In this document: positions 1 to 7,624 of the stretch, one piece after another | Numbering within the stretch: position 1 is the stretch's first letter | Layout of the letters: every line of letters starts with the position of its first letter | Source of the DNA: Bacteroidales bacterium | GTDB lineage: Bacteria; Bacteroidota; Bacteroidia; Bacteroidales; F082 | DNA: 33,617 nt | Assembly (NCBI GenBank): GCA_017549605.1 | Contig: JAFYUH010000160.1 | Coordinates: forward strand, 1-33,617 | Reading direction: 5' to 3' | The notes under the pieces: model-generated | Told to the model about the DNA's origin: nothing | What the model saw: the letters and a program-made list of their open reading frames with translations, nothing else | Databases searched by the model: none | Program-made: the position numbers and the translations under genes

Positions 1-698
1 GGGACGTCAACGCCGAAAGGATTAGCTTTTACTGTAGTTTGTTCTGCCTTGACGCGGAACAATGCTGTACATGTAAGGTCTTTGACGTCGCGGTAGCAAC
101 CAGGGATGTTAAGTTCGTGTGAACTTAAGCCTGTACCAGCTGCTGGTGAATAAGGCTGGATTGTGTAGCCTTTGTAGAGGAGACCTTTCTTGTAGATCAC
201 AGACAAGAGATACCATAAGGTCTCGATATATTCGTTTTTGAATGTGATATAAGGATCGTCTAAGTTGACCCAATAACCCATGGTACGTGTGAGTTCGTCC
301 CATAAGTCTTTATATTTCATGACTTCTTCACGGCAGGCTTTGTTGTATTCATCAACGCTGATCTTGACGCCGATGTCTTCTTTTGTGATGCCGAGTTTCT
401 TCTCTACGCCGAGTTCTACTGGGAGACCGTGAGTGTCCCAACCTGCTTTACGAGATACTCTCTTGCCTTTTAAAGTTTGGTAACGGCAGAAAATATCTTT
501 GATGGTACGTGCCATAACGTGGTGAATACCAGGAGTTCCGTTTGCTGATGGAGGACCTTCGAAGAATACGAATGCAGGACCATCCTTGCGGTTGTCTAAA
601 CTCTTTTGGAAGACATCATTTTCTTCCCAGTATTTACGAACCTCTTTTGCTATATTGGTGAGGTTCAAATTTTTATACTCTTTGTATGAGTTCTTCAT
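1..698 (-). CDS. ileS: Isoleucyl-tRNA synthetase, N-terminal part (runs off the window)
   Basis: Class Ia aminoacyl-tRNA synthetase that charges tRNA-Ile in the cytoplasm. ATG at 698 opens an uninterrupted frame to the window edge, 232 codons. The translation starts MKNSYKEYKNLNLTNIAKEV and contains the HIGH-type signature in the context PPSANGTPGIHHVMART near residues 47-63, followed by RKAGWDTHGLPVE, a hallmark of the IleRS Rossmann fold. The editing domain begins near the window edge and the KMSKS part lies outside. A -7 promoter box is at 741-748, giving a leader of about 40 nt. Identification is secure; the gene is cut only by the window. Confidence 0.96.
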   Translation of the reverse strand, partial: MKNSYKEYKNLNLTNIAKEVRKYWEENDVFQKSLDNRKDGPAFVFFEGPPSANGTPGIHHVMARTIKDIFCRYQTLKGKRVSRKAGWDTHGLPVELGVEKKLGITKEDIGVKISVDEYNKACREEVMKYKDLWDELTRTMGYWVNLDDPYITFKNEYIETLWYLLSVIYKKGLLYKGYTIQPYSPAAGTGLSSHELNIPGCYRDVKDLTCTALFRVKAEQTTVKANPFGVDV

Positions 699-740
699 AT
701 ATCTATAACTTTTGTTTAACTTTCGTTTTTTAATAAGCGA

Positions 741-748
741 CAAATATA
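741..748 (-). promoter_or_regulatory. Bacteroidota -7 box of ileS
   Basis: On the minus strand the bases read TATATTTG, matching the Bacteroidota consensus TAnnTTTG, about 43 nt upstream of the ileS ATG. No clear -33 TTG is visible: the expected position is occupied by the AATTAGG tandem array that begins a few bases away. Confidence 0.6.
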
Positions 749-752
749 TAAA

Positions 753-787
753 AAATTAGGAATTAATAATTAGGAATTAGGAATTAT
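753..787. repeat. Heptamer array, AATTAGG family
   Basis: Degenerate tandem copies of a 7-bp unit AATTAGG with one AATTAAT variant, in the ileS/glyS intergenic region directly upstream of the ileS -7 box. The same family recurs at 2505, 3773, 6958, 7872 and 13623. Confidence 0.85.
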
Positions 788-810
788 TTTTTTCAATATC
801 TCTTCGCATA

Positions 811-850
811 ACAAAAAAATCCGCTACAATTTCTCGCAGCGGATTTCTTA
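811..850 (-). terminator. Intrinsic terminator of glyS
   Basis: A perfect 9-bp inverted repeat (AAATCCGCT at 817-825, AGCGGATTT at 838-846) with a 12-nt loop. Read on the minus strand it ends in a run of seven T (811-819 region), so it terminates glyS transcription about 60 nt after the stop codon. Confidence 0.85.
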
Positions 851-869
851 TAACTAAAACTCATTTCTG

Positions 870-907
870 AGTTCTAAGATTTTAAAGTTCTAAGATTCTA
901 GAATTTT
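870..907. repeat. Octamer array abutting the glyS stop
   Basis: 8-bp units of the form AGTTCTAA / GATTCTAG in tandem. The array reaches the glyS stop codon (906-908), lying between the gene and its terminator hairpin. Confidence 0.75.
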
Positions 908-2435
908 ATTTCACTCTCTTAGGAGCAATTTTATTTCTGATGATTGTGTAGAGTTCGTCAGCATTTACGCGGATTTGTTCCATAGTATCGCGGTCGCGGA
1001 CTGTAACTGTGTTGTCTTCCAAAGTCTGGTTGTCGATAGTAACACAGAGTGGAGTACCGATAGCGTCTTGTCTTCTGTAACGTTTGCCGATAGAGTCTTT
1101 TTCTTCGTATTGGCACATGAAGTCTGGTGTGAGTTGTTCCATGATTTCGCGTGCTTTTTCTGGAAGACCGTCTTTCTTGACGAGAGGCAAGATAGCGACT
1201 TTATAAGGAGCCAATGCTGCTGGGAATTTCATCACAACGCGTTCTGAGCCGTCTTCGAGTTTTTCTTCTGTATAAGCGTGGCTCAACATAGCGAGGAACA
1301 TACGGTCCAAACCGATTGATGTCTCGATAACGTAAGGAACGTAGCTTTCGTTTGTCTCTGGATCGAAATATTGGAGTTTCTTGCCTGAGAACTTAGAATG
1401 GCTGCTGAGGTCGAAGTCTGTACGGCTGTGAATACCTTCCAATTCTTTGAAGCCAAATGGGAATTCGAATTCGATGTCGGTAGCTGCATTAGCATAGTGA
1501 GCCAATTTTTCATGATCGTGGTAACGATATTTTTCAGCTGGGATACCGAGTGAGAGATGCCATCTGAGACGTTCTTCTTTCCAGTGTTTGAACCATTCGA
1601 GTTCAGTGCCAGGGCGTACGAAGAACTGCATTTCCATTTGTTCGAATTCTCTCATTCTAAAGATAAACTGACGAGCCACGATTTCGTTACGGAATGCCTT
1701 ACCTGTCTGTGCGATACCGAAAGGCACTTTCATTCTACCAGTCTTTTGAATGTTGAGGTAGTTAACGAAGATACCTTGTGCTGTCTCAGGACGGAGGTAG
1801 ATTTCGTTTGCGCCTTCTGCTACAGAACCCATCTGTGTAGCGAACATAAGGTTGAATTGACGAACATCAGTCCAGTTGCGTGAGCCAGAGATTGGACAAA
1901 CAATGCCGAGGTCTTCGATAAGCTGTTTGATGCCAACGAGGTCGTTGTTTTCCATAGCAACGTAAAGACGATGGCTGATGTCTTCTATTTCTTGTTTATA
2001 ACCAAGAACGCGAGCGTTTGTAGAAACGAACTGTTCCTTATCGAAAGCTTCGCCGAAACGTTTCTTTGCTTTCTCTACTTCCTTGTTGATTTTATCTTCA
2101 ATCTTAGCGATATGATCTTCTACGAGGACGTCAGCGCGATAGCGTTTCTTGCTGTCTTTATTGTCAATCATAGGGTCGTTGAATGCATCAACGTGACCTG
2201 AAGCCTTCCATACTGTTGGATGCATGAAGATCGCTGCGTCAACGCCAACGATGTTTTCGTGCATCTGCACCATGGCTTTCCACCAGTATTGGCGGATGTT
2301 ATTCTTTAATTCAACACCGTTTTGACCGTAGTCATAAACAGCTGAAAGTCCGTCATAGATATCACTTGAAGGGAATACGAAACCATATTCCTTAGCGTGA
2401 GCTGTTATCTTCTTGAAAAATTCTTCTTGATTCAT
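906..2435 (-). CDS. glyS: Glycyl-tRNA synthetase (single-chain, class II)
   Basis: Charges tRNA-Gly. The protein is 509 residues from the ATG at 2435 (MNQEEFFKKI). The frame continues nine codons further upstream, but that part is repeat-derived, so the internal ATG is preferred. Class II features visible: GSRNWTDVRQFNLMF, motif 2 FRNEI in the context GKAFRNEIVARQF, the RPETAQGIF glycine-site segment, motif 3 IGLDRMFLAML, then an anticodon-binding domain starting APYKVAILPLVKKDG. This is the alpha2 GlyRS used by Bacteroidota and eukaryotes, not the alpha2beta2 type. It may be cotranscribed with queA, 100 bp upstream, since no -7 box is seen between them. It ends with a good terminator at 811-850. 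Confidence 0.96.
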   Translation of the reverse strand: MNQEEFFKKITAHAKEYGFVFPSSDIYDGLSAVYDYGQNGVELKNNIRQYWWKAMVQMHENIVGVDAAIFMHPTVWKASGHVDAFNDPMIDNKDSKKRYRADVLVEDHIAKIEDKINKEVEKAKKRFGEAFDKEQFVSTNARVLGYKQEIEDISHRLYVAMENNDLVGIKQLIEDLGIVCPISGSRNWTDVRQFNLMFATQMGSVAEGANEIYLRPETAQGIFVNYLNIQKTGRMKVPFGIAQTGKAFRNEIVARQFIFRMREFEQMEMQFFVRPGTELEWFKHWKEERLRWHLSLGIPAEKYRYHDHEKLAHYANAATDIEFEFPFGFKELEGIHSRTDFDLSSHSKFSGKKLQYFDPETNESYVPYVIETSIGLDRMFLAMLSHAYTEEKLEDGSERVVMKFPAALAPYKVAILPLVKKDGLPEKAREIMEQLTPDFMCQYEEKDSIGKRYRRQDAIGTPLCVTIDNQTLEDNTVTVRDRDTMEQIRVNADELYTIIRNKIAPKRVK

Positions 2436-2443
2436 GTTTTTTA

Positions 2444-2479
2444 TGCTATGAGCTGTGGGCAATGAGCTTTGAGCTCAAG
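2444..2479. repeat. Heptamer array, ATGAGC family
   Basis: Tandem units around the core ATGAGCT/TTGAGCT immediately upstream of the glyS ATG. It creates a spurious nine-codon upstream extension of the glyS frame. The 13 bp just beyond it (AAGTCCATCATTG, from about 2480) match the inner right arm of the 79-bp palindrome at 9729, suggesting a remnant of that family. Confidence 0.75.
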
Positions 2480-2504
2480 TCCATCATTGTTAATTACAAT
2501 TAAA

Positions 2505-2540
2505 ATAATTCCTAATTCCTAACTCCTCATTCCTAATTAT
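2505..2540. repeat. Heptamer array, AATTAGG family, at the queA stop
   Basis: About five 7-bp units of TCCTAAT/TCCTAAC. The queA stop codon TAA (2537-2539) is the first triplet of the array on the minus strand. Confidence 0.85.
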
Positions 2541-3610
2541 AAAATGAGCATAGCGTCGCCGTAGGTGAAGAAACGATATTTCTCTGCTACAGCTGTTTTA
2601 TATGCCTTCATAAGCAATTCATAACCAGCGAATGCTGCTACTTCCATCATCATTGATGACTTAGGAAGGTGGAAGTTTGTTATGAGAGCGTCTGCTGTGT
2701 TAAAGTCGTAATGAGGGAAGATGAACTTGTTTGTCCATCCTTTATAAGGATTTATCTGACCTGAGATTGTTACAGATGTCTCGAGAGCTTTGAGAGATGT
2801 TGTTCCAACTGCGAAGATCTTGTGACGCTCAGCCTTAGCTGCGTTGATGATATCGCAAGTCTCTTGTGTGATTTCCATCTCTTCTGAGTCTGTCTTATGT
2901 TTTGTAAGGTCTTCAACCTCGATATCGCGGAAGTTACCCACGCCTGTATGGAGAGTGAGTTCTGCAAACTGAACGTCACGGAGTTCGAGGTGTTTCATAA
3001 GAGATTTGCTGAAGTGCATACCTGCTGTTGGAGCAGCCACAGCGCCTTCGCATTTAGCGAATACTGTTTGATAGTTTTCAGCGTCTTCTTCTACATTTTG
3101 TTCCTCGCCAGCTTTCTCACGAGCGTGTTGTATCTCTACAGGAATAGGAGTGTTACCTAATTCTGTGATTGTCTTTTTGAATTCTTCGTGAGTTCCGTCA
3201 AATAAGAAACGTAATGTTCTACCGCGTGATGTAGTGTTGTCGATGACTTCAGCTACTAAATCGTCGTTCTCGCCGAAATACAATTTATTACCGATACGGA
3301 TCTTACGTGCTGGGTCTACGAGTACGTCCCAGAGACGGCTTTCGTGATTGAGTTCACGGAGCAACATAACTTCGATCTTAGCACCTGTCTTTTCCTTTTC
3401 GCCATAAAGACGTGCTGGGAAAACCTTGGTGTTGTTAAGTACGAATACGTCACCAGCGTCGACATAATCCAAAATATCTTTAAATGTACGGTGTTCGATG
3501 GAACCATCTCTACGGTTAACGACCATCAAACGAGATTCATCTCTGTTTCTTGCCGGATGTTGGGCAATGAGTTCTGCAGGAAGGTTAAATTTGAATTGAG
3601 ATAACTTCAT
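2537..3610 (-). CDS. queA: S-adenosylmethionine:tRNA ribosyltransferase-isomerase
   Basis: Transfers the ribosyl moiety of SAM to 7-deazaguanine at tRNA position 34 to make epoxyqueuosine in queuosine synthesis. 357 residues, full length for the family, from ATG 3610 ([19 protein letters not shown]). Visible QueA motifs: the N-terminal [16 protein letters not shown] block, [10 protein letters not shown] in the middle, [16 protein letters not shown], and the C-terminal [16 protein letters not shown] followed by FAGYELL..AY. A strong promoter (TTG, 20 nt, TATATTTG) lies at 3647-3677. glyS follows in the same direction after 101 bp. No anomaly within the frame; the stop abuts a heptamer array. 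Confidence 0.96.
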   Translation of the reverse strand: MKLSQFKFNLPAELIAQHPARNRDESRLMVVNRRDGSIEHRTFKDILDYVDAGDVFVLNNTKVFPARLYGEKEKTGAKIEVMLLRELNHESRLWDVLVDPARKIRIGNKLYFGENDDLVAEVIDNTTSRGRTLRFLFDGTHEEFKKTITELGNTPIPVEIQHAREKAGEEQNVEEDAENYQTVFAKCEGAVAAPTAGMHFSKSLMKHLELRDVQFAELTLHTGVGNFRDIEVEDLTKHKTDSEEMEITQETCDIINAAKAERHKIFAVGTTSLKALETSVTISGQINPYKGWTNKFIFPHYDFNTADALITNFHLPKSSMMMEVAAFAGYELLMKAYKTAVAEKYRFFTYGDAMLIL

Positions 3611-3646
3611 TATATAATGATTTTATGTTATTTCTTGGGAAAGTCA

Positions 3647-3677
3647 CAAATATAATATCAGAATGAAGTTTTGTCAA
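3647..3677 (-). promoter_or_regulatory. Promoter of queA
   Basis: On the minus strand a TTG (3677-3675) is separated by 20 nt from TATATTTG (3654-3647), close to the Bacteroidota TTTG-N19-TAnnTTTG consensus. The leader to the ATG would be about 30 nt. Confidence 0.7.
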
Positions 3678-3716
3678 GACCTTTTTATAAAAAAATTAGG
3701 AATTTTATTTTCAATT

Positions 3717-3773
3717 AAAAAGACGTGTCAACGTGTGTTTATTTTTAAGGTAACGTTGACGCGTCTCTACATC
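3717..3773. repeat. Short copy of the GACGCGTCAA imperfect palindrome
   Basis: Left arm AGACGTGTCAACGTG and right arm CGTTGACGCGTCTCTACA form an imperfect inverted repeat around an AT-rich centre, 57 bp in all. The arms match the two different ends of the 79-80-bp palindromes at 9729, 20402 and 29251. It lies between the PfoR-like gene (3' side) and queA (5' side). Confidence 0.7.
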
Positions 3774-3806
3774 AATTCCTAACCCCTAATTCCTAATTCC
3801 TAATTA
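3773..3806. repeat. Heptamer array encoding the end of the PfoR-like gene
   Basis: About four and a half units of TCCTAAT. On the minus strand it supplies the last residues (LIRN) and the TAG stop of the upstream membrane-protein gene. Confidence 0.85.
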
Positions 3807-4809
3807 ACAAATCCCCTTCCTTGATCCAGTTCAATTTTCTGAATATCTCTCCGAAGATCCATGTGAGGATTGCTGGAAGTATGAAGCACACTAACAATAT
3901 TCCGAGCCACATTCTTGTTCCGCCGTCCGGCATCGCTGTGATTATTCCGAATGGACCGACGAGTCCGCATGTTCCCATACCAGCGCCAATCGGCACGTTT
4001 TCGAGTTGGAACACACATGTCGCTATCGGACCAGTGATGGCAGCTGCCAATGTAGGTGGAATCCATATGAGAGGATTTTTTATGATGTTAGGCATCTGTA
4101 ACATAGATGTTCCTATGCCCTGTGAGACGAGTCCGCCCCAACGGTTTTCCTTGAACGACATAACTGCGAATCCTACCATCTGAGCGCAGCATCCTGCTGT
4201 GGCGGCGCCGGCAGCAATTCCTGACAAGCCGATTGCGATACACAAAGCAGCGCTGCTGATAGGCAATGTCAAAGCCATTCCGACAGACACCGATACCACA
4301 ATTCCCATTATGAAAGGACGTAACTCTGTTGCATTTTCTATGAATCTTCCGAAAGCCTCCATAAAGGCGTTGATGCCAGGACCGACGAACATAGCGAGGA
4401 GCACGCCGCTGATTATCACGACAGATGGCGTGACGAGGATGTCGACTTTAGTTTCTTTGGAGACAATTTTTCCGAGTTCCGTGCTGATGACAGTAGCGAC
4501 GTATGCTCCGACAGGACCGCCCAATGCGTTGCCCGCGATGCCGCATACTGTTGCAGAGAACAAGACAAGAGAAGGCGCATTGAGCGAATATGCTATCGCG
4601 ACCCCTATCGCGGCGCCGGTAGCCTGCTTGGCATATTTCGCGATCTCAAGCAAAAATGGGATGTTTAACTTATCACCTAAAGTAGTGAATATCGTTCCTA
4701 TCAATAATGAAGCGAACAGACCGAACGCCATCGCACCAAGAGCATCGAGGAAATACGCCTTGGCTGTGATATTGACGGATTTTTTATCAAGGAAAGATTT
4801 GAAATTCAT
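3793..4809 (-). CDS. PfoR / PTS EIIC-like (PTS_EIIC_2) membrane protein
   Basis: A very hydrophobic 338-residue protein with about 8-10 predicted membrane segments, rich in Gly and Ala (for example TGAAIGVAIAYSL, GNALGGPVGAYVA, GLSGIAAGAATAG). The sequence resembles the PTS_EIIC_2 family that includes Clostridium perfringens PfoR, an EIIC-like protein of uncertain transport substrate. No EIIA, EIIB, HPr or sugar-metabolic gene is adjacent, so a role in classical phosphotransfer is not supported here; it may be a regulator or a solitary transporter. Start ATG 4809 (MNFKSFLDKKSVNIT). The C-terminal LIRN and TAG stop are written by a heptamer repeat, so the original end may have been slightly different. 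Confidence 0.8.
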   Translation of the reverse strand: MNFKSFLDKKSVNITAKAYFLDALGAMAFGLFASLLIGTIFTTLGDKLNIPFLLEIAKYAKQATGAAIGVAIAYSLNAPSLVLFSATVCGIAGNALGGPVGAYVATVISTELGKIVSKETKVDILVTPSVVIISGVLLAMFVGPGINAFMEAFGRFIENATELRPFIMGIVVSVSVGMALTLPISSAALCIAIGLSGIAAGAATAGCCAQMVGFAVMSFKENRWGGLVSQGIGTSMLQMPNIIKNPLIWIPPTLAAAITGPIATCVFQLENVPIGAGMGTCGLVGPFGIITAMPDGGTRMWLGILLVCFILPAILTWIFGEIFRKLNWIKEGDLLIRN

Positions 4810-4821
4810 GATATATTTATA

Positions 4822-4893
4822 ATGCCATGAGCATTGGGCTATGAGCCATGAGCATTTATTGAATTGCCCTTAGCTCTTGGCTCATTGCTCAAA
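4822..4893. repeat. Heptamer array, ATGAGC family, between DUF3109 and PfoR-like genes
   Basis: Units of GCCATGA/GCATTGG/GCTATGA, then the inverted sense GCTCATT near 4875-4890, so the two halves could pair. The DUF3109 stop TGA (4891-4889) lies at the array edge. Confidence 0.75.
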
Positions 4894-5443
4894 GCTGTTT
4901 TACGAATCTCTCATACCAGTCCTCGCCGAAGCGACGGATCATAGGACCTTTTAAGAATTTATATAAAGGTATTCCTTCTTTCTCGCCTTTACGTTTTGCT
5001 GGGACGCATACGCTCCACTCGTGATAATTCACATAGATGAAGCCGTTTTTCTCTTCGAGGCGAATAGGATAAAGATGGCAGCTTATAGGTTTCCAGAAGT
5101 CGATCTTACCTTCCAGATAAGCTTTTTCTATAGCGCATAATGCAGTGCCGTTTTCATGAAAATAGACGAAAGCACATTCTTCGTTATTGATAAGACGTGT
5201 GACGAGAGCGCCTTTTTCGTCGTAGTCATAGACGTCGTCATTTTCGATTGCCTCGATGCCTTCCGGACGCATGTAAGGTTTTATCTCTTCGATATACTCC
5301 TCTATCATACCGACCTCATCAGGTTCGAGAGGAGCACCAGCGTCGCCGGCAATACAACATTCACCTTTACATCTTGCGAGATGACAGCAAAAACGAGCAT
5401 TGATGAACTCGTCAGTGACTATTACATTATCTACTATTACCAT
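4889..5443 (-). CDS. DUF3109 family cysteine-rich protein
   Basis: 184 residues, ATG 5443 (MVIVDNVIVTDEFINARFCC). It has the cysteine pattern FCCHLARCKGECC near residues 18-30, then C at EECAF, TALCAIE, ISCHLYP and WSVCVPA, giving eight or nine cysteines well placed to hold a metal or Fe-S centre. The DUF3109 family is common in Bacteroidota and its reaction is unknown to me. The gene has an unusually good Shine-Dalgarno (AAGGAGAA, about 7 nt before the ATG) for this group, and a TATCTTTG promoter box at 5482-5489 with a 12-bp palindrome in between. The stop abuts an ATGAGC heptamer array. Confidence 0.85.
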   Translation of the reverse strand: MVIVDNVIVTDEFINARFCCHLARCKGECCIAGDAGAPLEPDEVGMIEEYIEEIKPYMRPEGIEAIENDDVYDYDEKGALVTRLINNEECAFVYFHENGTALCAIEKAYLEGKIDFWKPISCHLYPIRLEEKNGFIYVNYHEWSVCVPAKRKGEKEGIPLYKFLKGPMIRRFGEDWYERFVKQL

Positions 5444-5489
5444 AAGAATTCTCCTTAAACTTCATTAATGAATTGAGAATGCAAAGATA
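5444..5489 (-). promoter_or_regulatory. Promoter box, palindrome and SD of the DUF3109 gene
   Basis: On the minus strand: TATCTTTG at 5489-5482, a perfect 12-bp palindrome TTCATTAATGAA at 5461-5472 in the leader, and a Shine-Dalgarno AAGGAGAA at about 5457-5450. The palindrome sits just downstream of the expected transcription start, where a repressor could bind; that role is inferred. Confidence 0.55.
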
Positions 5490-5528
5490 GAAAGAGAAAT
5501 TGAAAAAGGAAGAACTGAATAAAAAATA

Positions 5529-6845
5529 TTACGATATAGTCTTGTCAAGATTTAATGACGATAAACTAGAAACGGAATATAACGGAACATTTACCATCCA
5601 ATCTTGATCTGCATATCCAAGCATAGAAAATCTGCAAGCTTTCAATCCAGGATTATCATTTATAAACTGTCTTAAAGAACGAGCTCTAACATTGACTTCC
5701 GCCTTCACTTCAATAGGAATAATCTTATTGTCTGCTTGAATAACGAAATCTATTTCAGAAGGTGTTCTGTCGCTACTCCAATAATAAGGTTTCAAATTCT
5801 GACACACAAGTTGTTGGAGAACATATTGCTCAGCGAATGCGCCCTTATATTCAACGAAGACATTATCGCCAATAAGCATTTCTGCAGCCGGCACATCACA
5901 CATGCACGCAAATAGACCCAAATCAAGGAGAAATAATTTGAACGCAGAAATATCCTCATAAAACTTTATCGGCATCTTTGCTTCTTTTATTCTATTGACT
6001 TTATGAATTATTCCAGCATCAATAAGCCATTGTATCGCCAGTTCATATTCAGAAGCCCGCGCACCATTTTTAATCACTCCGTAAATGAATTTCTTATTTT
6101 CTTTTGCCAATTGGGAAGGAAGAGAATCAAGCACTTGACCAATCTTTACTGATTCAGTTTTTGTAGCATGTTTAGAAATATCATTACGATACGCTTTCAG
6201 TATATTATTTTGAATGTGTCTTACTTGCGCGAGGTCTTTATATTTACAATATGAATCTACAGCTTCAGGCATCCCTCCAACATAATAATATTGACGAAGA
6301 TATTCAATGTATTTTGAACTTAACGATTCTATCAACTGCCAATCTTGCGAATCTAGGATCTTTCTCAATTGCTCCTGCCCAACAGCATCAAGGAATTCAT
6401 TAAAATTCATCGGATGCATATCAATCATATCGACTTTTCCAACGGGAAATGATGTCCCTTGATTCAAAGTTATGCCCAACAAAGAACCAGCAACCATAAT
6501 ATGATAATTTGGAGCTTCTTCGTAAAAATATTTTAACAGATGAAGTCCACGAGATATCTGCTGTATCTCATCAAAGACAATTAGTGTTTTACCCTCTTTA
6601 ATGTTAACGCCAGAAATTGCTTGAAGTCCTAACAAAATACGATCGATGTTATAATCGTCAGACAACAGCTTTTCCACCCTGCTTTCGTTATCACAATTTA
6701 TATAGACGACATCATCATATTCGTTCTTTCCAAACTCTCGCATTATCCACGTCTTCCCGACTTGTCTAGCACCAGTAATTATCAATGGTTTACGATTGGA
6801 ATCATTCTTCCATGATAATAATTCACTATATATTTCTCTCCTCAT
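5529..6845 (-). CDS. AAA ATPase with DUF4143 domain
   Basis: 438 residues, ATG 6845. N-terminal AAA_14-type ATPase with Walker A GARQVGKT (residues 25-32) and Walker B LIVFDEIQ (D92, E93), then a DUF4143 C-terminal half that ends in a PD-(D/E)XK-like fold: SEIDFVIQ followed by IIPIEVKAE near residues 365-380. This large family is abundant in Bacteroidales; its cellular role is not established and proposals include defence or regulation. Whether the nuclease-like core cuts DNA is unknown. It is a single-gene unit behind a triplicated 33-bp promoter element (6863-6966). Codon use looks like that of its neighbours. Family assignment is secure, function is not. Confidence 0.9.
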   Translation of the reverse strand: MRREIYSELLSWKNDSNRKPLIITGARQVGKTWIMREFGKNEYDDVVYINCDNESRVEKLLSDDYNIDRILLGLQAISGVNIKEGKTLIVFDEIQQISRGLHLLKYFYEEAPNYHIMVAGSLLGITLNQGTSFPVGKVDMIDMHPMNFNEFLDAVGQEQLRKILDSQDWQLIESLSSKYIEYLRQYYYVGGMPEAVDSYCKYKDLAQVRHIQNNILKAYRNDISKHATKTESVKIGQVLDSLPSQLAKENKKFIYGVIKNGARASEYELAIQWLIDAGIIHKVNRIKEAKMPIKFYEDISAFKLFLLDLGLFACMCDVPAAEMLIGDNVFVEYKGAFAEQYVLQQLVCQNLKPYYWSSDRTPSEIDFVIQADNKIIPIEVKAEVNVRARSLRQFINDNPGLKACRFSMLGYADQDWMVNVPLYSVSSLSSLNLDKTIS

Positions 6846-6862
6846 AATGCAATATTTTTATG

Positions 6863-6892
6863 CAAATTTACACTTTTTCGAGGATAAAACAA
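6863..6892 (-). promoter_or_regulatory. Promoter of the AAA-DUF4143 gene
   Basis: TTG (6892-6890), 19 nt, then TAAATTTG (6870-6863) on the minus strand: an exact fit to the Bacteroidota promoter consensus. The 19-nt spacer is the core of the proximal 33-bp repeat. The leader to the ATG is short, about 10-12 nt. Confidence 0.75.
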
Positions 6893-6966
6893 GCATATTA
6901 TTACATTTTTTCGAGGATAAAATTAGTGATTTGTTACACTTTTTCGATGATAAAACAACACTCCTA
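6868..6966. repeat. Three 33-bp direct repeats upstream of the AAA-DUF4143 gene
   Basis: Copies start at 6868, 6901 and 6934, exactly 33 bp apart. Each begins TTACA(C/T)TTTTTCGA(G/T)GATAAAA; the remaining ten or so bases vary. Only the copy nearest the gene has both promoter boxes; the outermost keeps the TTG but lacks TTTG, and the middle lacks both. The period is about three DNA turns, so a regulator could bind all copies on one face. Confidence 0.9.
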
Positions 6967-6997
6967 ACTCCTAACTCCTAATTCCTAACTCCTAACT
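6958..6997. repeat. Heptamer array, AACTCCT family
   Basis: Five tandem 7-bp units of AACTCCT/AATTCCT, continuing directly from the last 33-bp repeat. No coding function seen. Confidence 0.85.
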
Positions 6998-6998
6998 G

Positions 6999-7051
6999 AA
7001 AAGACGCAACGACATCTTGTTTATTTCATATGTGTCGTGTGATACGTATCT
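6999..7051. repeat. Degenerate palindromic element
   Basis: Left arm AAAAGACGCAACGACAT and right arm ATGTGTCGTGTGATACGTA with a terminal CTAC give an imperfect inverted repeat. It resembles, but clearly differs from, the GACGCGTCAA palindrome family, and could be a decayed or sister copy. Confidence 0.4.
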
Positions 7052-7088
7052 ACTTGGTGTCTCGGTGACTCAGTGACTTGGTGTCTTA
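7052..7088. repeat. Octamer array, GACTCGGT family, at the nuclease stop
   Basis: 8-bp units TGGTGTCT, CGGTGACT, CAGTGACT, TGGTGTCT. The TAA stop of the WHH nuclease gene (7088-7086) is its last triplet. Confidence 0.85.
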
Positions 7089-7610
7089 AATCTCCAGACA
7101 TCTCAGCATGGAAACTCCGCCGTAATGAGTGATGTTGTCGTGTATCATTCGTGGAACGAGCAACAAAGTCTTGCAATCGGATTTCTCGTGCCACACGAGA
7201 TTATTATCTTCCTTGTATTTATAAGTCTGTTCGAGCGACCATCCTTTGGATTTAGCGAGTTTGTCGAAAGCGAGATTATGCAAAACAGAACGTTCGTTTT
7301 GCTGCAATCTCAAAAGCTCATCACGACCGATGTCTTCATATCGCAGAACGACTTCCTCCCATGCCAAATCATCAAATACAGGTTCACCTTCTTTAAACAA
7401 AATACCGTTTTTAACCTTATAAAAATCCAATATCTCGCCCCAACTTTTCCCTTCAGGATTGCTGTACATATTTCTCTCAGGAACTATGTTTCTGGCTGGT
7501 TGCCAATAAGAGTTACCAGTTTCTCCAGACCACTTGCCATTTGACTTAGGAGTGTTGTTATATCCTCTATTGGAATATTTTATCTCGAAGTAAGTGTCGA
7601 GACTTATCAA
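7086..7610 (-). CDS. Orphan WHH-type (HNH/ENDO VII) nuclease toxin domain
   Basis: 174 residues from a TTG at 7610; no ATG fits and the frame continues upstream to a TAG without a convincing start, so this is probably a C-terminal fragment. The C-terminal half carries the signature of the WHH branch of HNH/ENDO VII nucleases: NNLVWHEKSDCKTLLLVP, then MIHDNITHYGG. The N-terminal segment GYNNTPKSNGKWSGETGNS is the type of linker that precedes toxin tips in polymorphic toxins. The delivery part of such a toxin is missing, and no immunity gene can be recognised with confidence. The adjacent plus-strand fragment at 7625 is a possible but unproven remnant. Octamer and heptamer arrays bracket the region. 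Confidence 0.6.
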   Translation of the reverse strand: MISLDTYFEIKYSNRGYNNTPKSNGKWSGETGNSYWQPARNIVPERNMYSNPEGKSWGEILDFYKVKNGILFKEGEPVFDDLAWEEVVLRYEDIGRDELLRLQQNERSVLHNLAFDKLAKSKGWSLEQTYKYKEDNNLVWHEKSDCKTLLLVPRMIHDNITHYGGVSMLRCLEI

Positions 7611-7624
7611 AAGGCGATTCCGTA

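Noticed and set aside
4199-4822. 207-codon plus-strand ORF opposite the PfoR-like gene
   Set aside because: Antisense shadow of a Gly/Ala-rich membrane protein gene; the minus-strand frame has family similarity and a sensible start.
6868-6966. Possible mini-CRISPR (33-bp period)
   Set aside because: Repeats and spacers are not separated: the core is about 23 bp with 10-bp variable parts, there are only three units, no cas genes, and one copy forms a consensus promoter.
6796-6981. Plus-strand 61-codon ORF with an 11-residue repeat (LHFFEDKTSIL)
   Set aside because: It is the translation of the three 33-bp promoter repeats opposite the AAA-DUF4143 start; the period being 33 makes it look like a repeat protein, but it has no other support.
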